A DNA stretch of 55,363 bases from Aeromonas salmonicida subsp. salmonicida (lineage in GTDB: Bacteria; Pseudomonadota; Gammaproteobacteria; Enterobacterales; Aeromonadaceae), in the NCBI RefSeq assembly GCF_001643305.1, contig NZ_LSGW01000093.1:1-55363 (forward strand), read 5' to 3'. A program made the translations under genes and the position numbers. This document shows positions 51,329 to 55,363 of the stretch, one piece after another. The notes under the pieces were generated by a model. The model did no database searches and was not told where the DNA came from. It worked only from the letters and a program-made list of their open reading frames with translations. The stretch's first letter is position 1. Each line of letters begins with the position of its first letter.

Positions 51329-52483
51329 TCACATCCCCATGGGCGGGCCCATGCGCCCGCTCTGCTGGTTCTGGGCCGTCAACTGGCTCACCACCACGGA
51401 TTCCCCCGCCTCGAGGCCGCTCAGGATCTGGGCATCCACCTTGTTGTTGAGGCCCACTTTCACCTGCCGCCACTGCAGCTTGCCCGCACCATCCACCACC
51501 TGCACCCTGTCACCGCTCAGTGCGATGGCCGGGATCACCAGCGCATTGCGCTCGGTCGCCAGCACCAGGTGTACCTGAGCCGTCATGCCGATGCGCAGGG
51601 CACCTTCCGGATTGCTCACCTCGAACAGGCCGTTGTAATAGACGGCTGTGGTGGTCGAACTGCTGGTGTCATCATTGATGGAGTCCGGCGCGGGCTCGAT
51701 GGCGCGCAACCTGGCCTCGTAACGATGCTCGGGCGCCCCCAGTATGGTGAAGTAGATGGGCAGGCCCGTGCTCACCCTGATCACGTCCGCCTCCGAGATC
51801 TGGGCCTCCACCGTCATGGTGTCGAGCCTCGCCACCTTGACGATGGTCGGGGTACTCTGCACCGCATTGACCGTCTGTCCCTGCTCCACCGGAATGGCCA
51901 CTATGGTGCCCGCCATGGGGGCGACGATGCGGGTATAGCCCAGATTGACTCTTGCAGTATCCACAGCGATGCGGGCCTGCACCGCCTGCGCAATCAGTGC
52001 CCGGATATCGGCGCGAGTGGCGATCAGGGTCGCCTCTGCGCTGTCATAGTCGGCCTGGCTACCGAGCCCCCGAGCCAGCACCTTGCGCTGACGATCGAAC
52101 ACCAGCCCATTGTTGCGCAGGGTCGCCCGACGCGAGGCCAGCTGGGCCTGCACATTGTCGAGGGCGGCCTCGGCATCCTTGAGGGCGTTCTGCTGGGTCA
52201 GATCGTCGATCTCGACCAGCAGATCGCCCTGCTTCACCTGATCCCCGAGCGCAACGTGCAAGACCTTGATCTGGCCGGAGACCTGCGCCCCCACACTCAC
52301 CAGTTTCTGGGCCTGCAGGGTACCGTCAGCCAGCACGCTCTGCTCCAGATCGCGCCGCTCGGCGGTGGCTGTGATATAGGAGGCCACCGGCGCCGCACCG
52401 GTCGCGCTGAAAAACCAGCCCACCGCAATCAGCAAGAGGGCTGGCAGCAGCAGACGGACAACGAACAGACGGGTACGGGTCAT
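51329..52483 (-). CDS. macA: MacA-type periplasmic adaptor (membrane fusion protein)
   Basis: 384 residues from [26 protein letters not shown], with AAAGGATAT upstream. N-terminal membrane anchor, then an HlyD-type layout: lipoyl half ([45 protein letters not shown]), helical hairpin ([51 protein letters not shown]) and the second lipoyl half ([31 protein letters not shown]). It couples MacB to the outer membrane channel. The operon macA-macB is divergent from a two-component pair. Confidence 0.95.
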   Translation of the reverse strand: MTRTRLFVVRLLLPALLLIAVGWFFSATGAAPVASYITATAERRDLEQSVLADGTLQAQKLVSVGAQVSGQIKVLHVALGDQVKQGDLLVEIDDLTQQNALKDAEAALDNVQAQLASRRATLRNNGLVFDRQRKVLARGLGSQADYDSAEATLIATRADIRALIAQAVQARIAVDTARVNLGYTRIVAPMAGTIVAIPVEQGQTVNAVQSTPTIVKVARLDTMTVEAQISEADVIRVSTGLPIYFTILGAPEHRYEARLRAIEPAPDSINDDTSSSTTTAVYYNGLFEVSNPEGALRIGMTAQVHLVLATERNALVIPAIALSGDRVQVVDGAGKLQWRQVKVGLNNKVDAQILSGLEAGESVVVSQLTAQNQQSGRMGPPMGM

Positions 52484-52555
52484 CGGGGATATCCTTTGAT
52501 GAAACAAGCCAGCGCAATGTACCCCAATGCCCGGTTAAGCCTCCTGCAGGGCAGT

Positions 52556-52571
52556 GTAAGGATTGCGTAAA
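52556..52571 (+). promoter_or_regulatory. Candidate CpxR box between macA and the Cpx-like regulator
   Basis: GTAAG-GATTGC-GTAAA: two near-consensus half-sites (GTAAA) six bases apart, 61 bp upstream of the regulator start and 72 bp upstream of macA. This suits control of both transcripts by the adjacent regulator. Confidence 0.45.
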
Positions 52572-52632
52572 AGCAGCTGCCAGCCGCATGCAGACACGGG
52601 AAAATGGCGCCGACTCGAGAGGGAGAAGAGCA

Positions 52633-53313
52633 ATGAAGATCCTGTTGGTGGACGATGACCTGGAGCTTGGCACCATGCTGAGTGAATACCTGGGCGGCGA
52701 AGGCTTTGTCACCACCCATGTGCTGACCGGCAAGAGCGGTGTGCAACACGCTCTTTCCGGCAACTATGTGGCCGTGGTGCTCGATATCATGCTGCCCGAT
52801 ATCAACGGCAGCGAGGTACTGCGCCAGATCCGCCACGACAGCAAGATCCCCGTCATCATGCTCACCGCCAAGGGGGACAACATCGACAGGGTGATCGGAC
52901 TGGAGATGGGGGCCGACGACTATGTGCCCAAGCCTTGTTACCCCAGAGAGCTGGTCGCCAGGCTGAGGGCCGTGCTGCGACGAGTCGAACCTGCACCGGC
53001 GCCAGCTGGCAAGAGTGACGGTTTGCGTCTGGCGGAACTGACCCTCTCCCCAGCCACTCGCCAGTGTCACTGGCAAGGCGAGCCACTGGAGCTGACCGCC
53101 ACGGAATTCAATCTGCTGGAACTGCTGCTGCGGGCGCCGGAGCGGGTAGTCAGCAAGGATGAGCTATCCCTGCACGGACTGGGCCGCCCGCGCGAGCCCT
53201 ATGATCGCAGCGTCGACGTGCACATCTGCAATATCCACCAGAAGCTGCAGGCGCTGGCGGGTGAGGTCATCGGCATAGAGACGGTGCGCAGCATAGGATA
53301 CCGGCTGACATGA
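52633..53313 (+). CDS. CpxR-like OmpR-family response regulator
   Basis: 226 residues from MKILLVDDDLELGTMLSEYLGGEGF, with GGGAGAAG before the ATG. Receiver domain with phospho-acceptor Asp51 (VVLDIMLPDINGSEVL), LTAKG and Lys100 (DYVPKPC), then the OmpR winged helix (about 130-226, LTATEFNLLELLLRAPERVVSKDELSLHGLGRPREPYDRSVDVHICNIHQKL). The helix-turn-helix motif DRSVDVHI.NIR.KL is the CpxR-type pattern. It forms an operon with the kinase (ATGA overlap) and is divergent from macAB. Confidence 0.9.
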   Translation: MKILLVDDDLELGTMLSEYLGGEGFVTTHVLTGKSGVQHALSGNYVAVVLDIMLPDINGSEVLRQIRHDSKIPVIMLTAKGDNIDRVIGLEMGADDYVPKPCYPRELVARLRAVLRRVEPAPAPAGKSDGLRLAELTLSPATRQCHWQGEPLELTATEFNLLELLLRAPERVVSKDELSLHGLGRPREPYDRSVDVHICNIHQKLQALAGEVIGIETVRSIGYRLT

Positions 53314-54599
53314 TCCTCAAGGGCCACCTGTTCTGGAAGATACTGTTCGGCTTCTGGTTCACCATCATAATGATGAGCCAGCTGCTATGGGTCGCTTTCA
53401 GTCTCTACAGCCATGAAGGACCGCCAGAGGAGAGAATGGCGCGGCAGCTGGCCGGGCGGCAACTGAACTCGGCGGCGACCCTGCTGCAAGAAAAGGGGCC
53501 CGCCACCCTGAACACCCTGACGACCAACTGGCCCGCCGAGGAACGCCCGCTTCTGCATATCCAGCAGAGTGAAGCCGCCCAATCCCCTTTCCCTCATCTG
53601 CTTACCCGCACTGTCAAAGGAGCCGATGGCCAGCGTTACTGGCTTGGTTACGACACGTCCGGCCTGCAGCAACAACTGGCACCGCCGCCGCGACGCAACG
53701 ACTGGCTCAACATGCCGCCCCCCATGTGGTGGATAGGCGGCCTCGGCGGTCTCTTCTTCAGCGCCCTGCTCGCCTGGCATCTGACCCGTCCTATGAACCA
53801 GTTTCGGCAGGGATTCGAGCGTCTCGCCCAGGGTGATCTGGGCGTGTGTCTCTATCCTCTGATGCGACGACGCCACGACGAGATCCGCGAGGCGGCCCGT
53901 GACTTCGATGCCATGGCCGAGCGGTTGCAACTGCTGGTCGAGAGCCGTGAACAGCTGCTGCACGACGTCTCCCACGAGCTGCGCTCTCCCCTCGCACGCC
54001 TGCAACTGGCTATCGGTCTGGCCCAACAGGATCCGGCCAGGATCGAGGGATCCCTGGCGCGGATCCAGCTCGAAACCCATCGCATGGACAAGATGATCGG
54101 CGAACTGCTCACCCTCACCCGCGCCAGCCACGGCGAACGGGACTGTGAGGAGTATTACGATCTGCAAGCCCTGGTTGAGGCTGTGGTGAGCGATGCCCGC
54201 TACGAGGCGCAGCATATGGGTGTCGAGATAAGACAACTGGTGGATGAGGCGGTGGACCACACCATCTGTGGTCAGGCTGAGCTTATCCGCCGCGCGCTCG
54301 ACAATGTGGTGCGCAATGCCCTACGCTTCTCTCACCCTGGCCAATCCATCACCCTGACCCTGCACAGGCAAGGGGGAGAGTTCGCCATCGAGGTGGTGGA
54401 TCAAGGCATGGGGGTGGACGAAACCAAGCTCTCCAGCATGTTCGATCCCTTCGTGCGGATCGGGTCCCCTTCTGCAGGCAAGGGCTATGGGCTGGGACTC
54501 GCCATCACTCGTAAAGCCATTCAGGCCCAGGGCGGCCGGGTCGAGGCCAGAAATGGCGATAACGGCGGTTTGATAGTCACCCTCTCCCTGCCGGGCTAG
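53310..54599 (+). CDS. CpxA-like sensor histidine kinase
   Basis: 429 residues. Membrane segments at about 9-31 and 139-159 enclose a periplasmic sensor region of about 105 residues. The HAMP domain follows (about 160-212), then the DHp motif LLHDVSHELRSPLARLQLAIGLAQ with phospho-His222, and the ATPase domain with N box RRALDNVVRNALRFS, G1 VVDQGMGVD and G2 GKGYGLGLAITRKAIQAQGG. It senses an envelope signal and phosphorylates the regulator. The periplasmic part is shorter than that of enterobacterial CpxA, so the stimulus may differ. It overlaps the regulator gene by 4 bp. Confidence 0.9.
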   Translation: MILKGHLFWKILFGFWFTIIMMSQLLWVAFSLYSHEGPPEERMARQLAGRQLNSAATLLQEKGPATLNTLTTNWPAEERPLLHIQQSEAAQSPFPHLLTRTVKGADGQRYWLGYDTSGLQQQLAPPPRRNDWLNMPPPMWWIGGLGGLFFSALLAWHLTRPMNQFRQGFERLAQGDLGVCLYPLMRRRHDEIREAARDFDAMAERLQLLVESREQLLHDVSHELRSPLARLQLAIGLAQQDPARIEGSLARIQLETHRMDKMIGELLTLTRASHGERDCEEYYDLQALVEAVVSDARYEAQHMGVEIRQLVDEAVDHTICGQAELIRRALDNVVRNALRFSHPGQSITLTLHRQGGEFAIEVVDQGMGVDETKLSSMFDPFVRIGSPSAGKGYGLGLAITRKAIQAQGGRVEARNGDNGGLIVTLSLPG

Positions 54600-54603
54600 C
54601 CCT

Positions 54604-54660
54604 TTATTCCAGCTCAGCCATCTGGTCGCGTCGTTCGAGAGCGCTGAGGCGGGCACTCAT
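54604..54660 (-). CDS. Very short ORF overlapping the end of the NUDIX gene
   Basis: An 18-residue frame (MSARLSALERRDQMAELE) overlaps the NUDIX stop by the ATGA motif and could be translationally coupled. The sequence looks like a coiled-coil fragment, possibly the stub of a SlyX-like gene. It is likely a remnant, not a functional protein. Confidence 0.15.
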   Translation of the reverse strand: MSARLSALERRDQMAELE

Positions 54661-55145
54661 CCCCGCAACCTTTGCAGCTGGCCGATGGCTGCGCCCGTGG
54701 ATCGGAAGGCAAACTCTGTGGGGTAGATCTCACGCAACTTTCGCCACTCACAAGCGGCCGCGGTAACGGCGGGCTTGTGAGCCAACTCCAGCATAAAGAC
54801 GGTATCGCAGGTGTGATAGACAACATCGTCATAGGGATAGACGTTGGCAAAGGAGCCGACATAGCGAGGCGCCTCTATCCCCAGATCCAGCCCCAGTTCC
54901 TCTTTCAGCTCCCTGACCAGCGCCTCCTCCAGCGACTCACCAGGATCGACGAAACCACCGGGCAGATCCAGCAGTCCTTTGCCAGGCTCCCGCCCTCGCA
55001 CCGCAACCAGCACTTCATCCTGCCAGCAAAGCGCCACCATCACGGCCGACGCCACATTCTGGAAATAGTGGAAACCACAACCACAGGCAAACTCTTTCTC
55101 GCTGCGTTTTTGCAGCGATTCGATACCACAGCGCGGGCAAAACAT
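54657..55145 (-). CDS. NUDIX hydrolase with N-terminal zinc ribbon
   Basis: 162 residues from MFCPRCGIESLQKRSEKEFACGCGFHYFQN, with GGGAGGTAGCCTCT before the ATG. The N-terminal CPRC ... CGCG pairs form a small zinc ribbon. The Nudix box is GGFVDPGESLEEALVRELKEELGL. This pattern occurs in a family related to NADH pyrophosphatase (NudC) and other zinc-ribbon NUDIX enzymes; at 162 residues it is shorter than NudC. It hydrolyses a nucleoside diphosphate derivative; the substrate is uncertain. Confidence 0.85.
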   Translation of the reverse strand: MFCPRCGIESLQKRSEKEFACGCGFHYFQNVASAVMVALCWQDEVLVAVRGREPGKGLLDLPGGFVDPGESLEEALVRELKEELGLDLGIEAPRYVGSFANVYPYDDVVYHTCDTVFMLELAHKPAVTAAACEWRKLREIYPTEFAFRSTGAAIGQLQRLRG

Positions 55146-55269
55146 AGAGGCTACCTCCCATTTGAAACCAAAGTGCATTGTATGCCGCAAAACCTCTTCA
55201 AATCAGCCTGCATAGAGCCCACTGCTCGGCAAGTACTACAAGCAAGTGAGCCCCTGAGCCGAAATACAA

Positions 55270-55295
55270 AAGGCCCTCCCAAGCGGGAAAGCCTT
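55270..55295 (-). terminator. Terminator-like hairpin near the right edge
   Basis: AAGGCTTTCCC-GCTT-GGGAGGGCCTT (minus strand, two G-U pairs) followed by TTGT. It probably ends a minus-strand gene that lies beyond the window. Confidence 0.55.
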
Positions 55296-55363
55296 GTTGT
55301 GTTGGAGCTTGGCTGTGATGCAAATTGGCAAAAAATACACGAGAAAAAGCCCAGTCTTTCGAC

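Noticed and set aside
1..55363. tRNA, rRNA, insertion sequence, integrase or transposase genes
   Set aside because: None could be recognised in any frame or as a structured RNA; the two acquired-looking segments carry no visible mobility gene.

Overview
The window looks like a chromosomal segment of a gammaproteobacterium, most likely Aeromonas. The backbone is GC-rich. It carries glnE, ackA, putP, a YbdG-type MscS channel, AsmA and MacAB relatives, a prolyl endopeptidase and two sodium:neurotransmitter-symporter (NSS) transporters. The genus is an inference from gene content and style; no rRNA is present to prove it.

Layout. 0-2 kb: end of an AT-rich DUF6161-type membrane protein, a short sequence resembling a tmRNA 3' end, then a MerR regulator and a flavodoxin-fold NAD(P)H oxidoreductase whose promoter has a MerR-type 20-bp spacer filled by a perfect palindrome. 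2-10.5 kb: putP, L,D-transpeptidase, mechanosensitive channel, acetate kinase, a YhcH/NanQ-like protein behind a structured leader or small RNA, an acyltransferase and an Asp/Glu racemase. 10.6-13.4 kb: two LysE/RhtB exporters divergent from a frameshifted MocR-type regulator, with a perfect 22-bp palindrome between them. 13.4-18.5 kb: a small lipoprotein, a large lipoprotein overlapping a DUF3142 protein, and a degenerate response regulator. 18.6-22.3 kb: two NSS transporters of equal length flanking a periplasmic binding protein, the first with an attenuator-like leader. 22.5-33.3 kb: 2OG-Fe(II) oxygenase, DUF2799 lipoprotein, YbhA-like phosphatase, MFS exporter with a divergent cysteine-motif regulator, Lrp-type regulator, small envelope proteins, ohrR/ohr/curA, NUDIX, chrA and GNAT.

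33.5-43.0 kb is the most unusual part. Intact glnE and its terminator are followed by an AT-richer sorbitol PTS operon (srlA-E-B-D-M-R, without gutQ). Beyond it lies a shrunken, decayed second copy of the glnE 3' end together with a second copy of the glnE terminator, then an orphan HsdR-N-type nuclease-like gene. The duplicated glnE ends bracket the sorbitol operon, which points to acquisition at glnE.

43.0-55.4 kb: ygfF-type dehydrogenase pseudogene, GNAT, AsmA-family protein, prolyl oligopeptidase, macAB divergent from a Cpx-like two-component pair with a candidate CpxR box between them, and a NUDIX hydrolase.

Cooperating sets: srlAEB imports and phosphorylates sorbitol, SrlD oxidises it to fructose-6-phosphate, and SrlM/SrlR control the operon. 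OhrR represses ohr-curA against organic peroxides. The Cpx-like pair probably controls the MacAB efflux pump.
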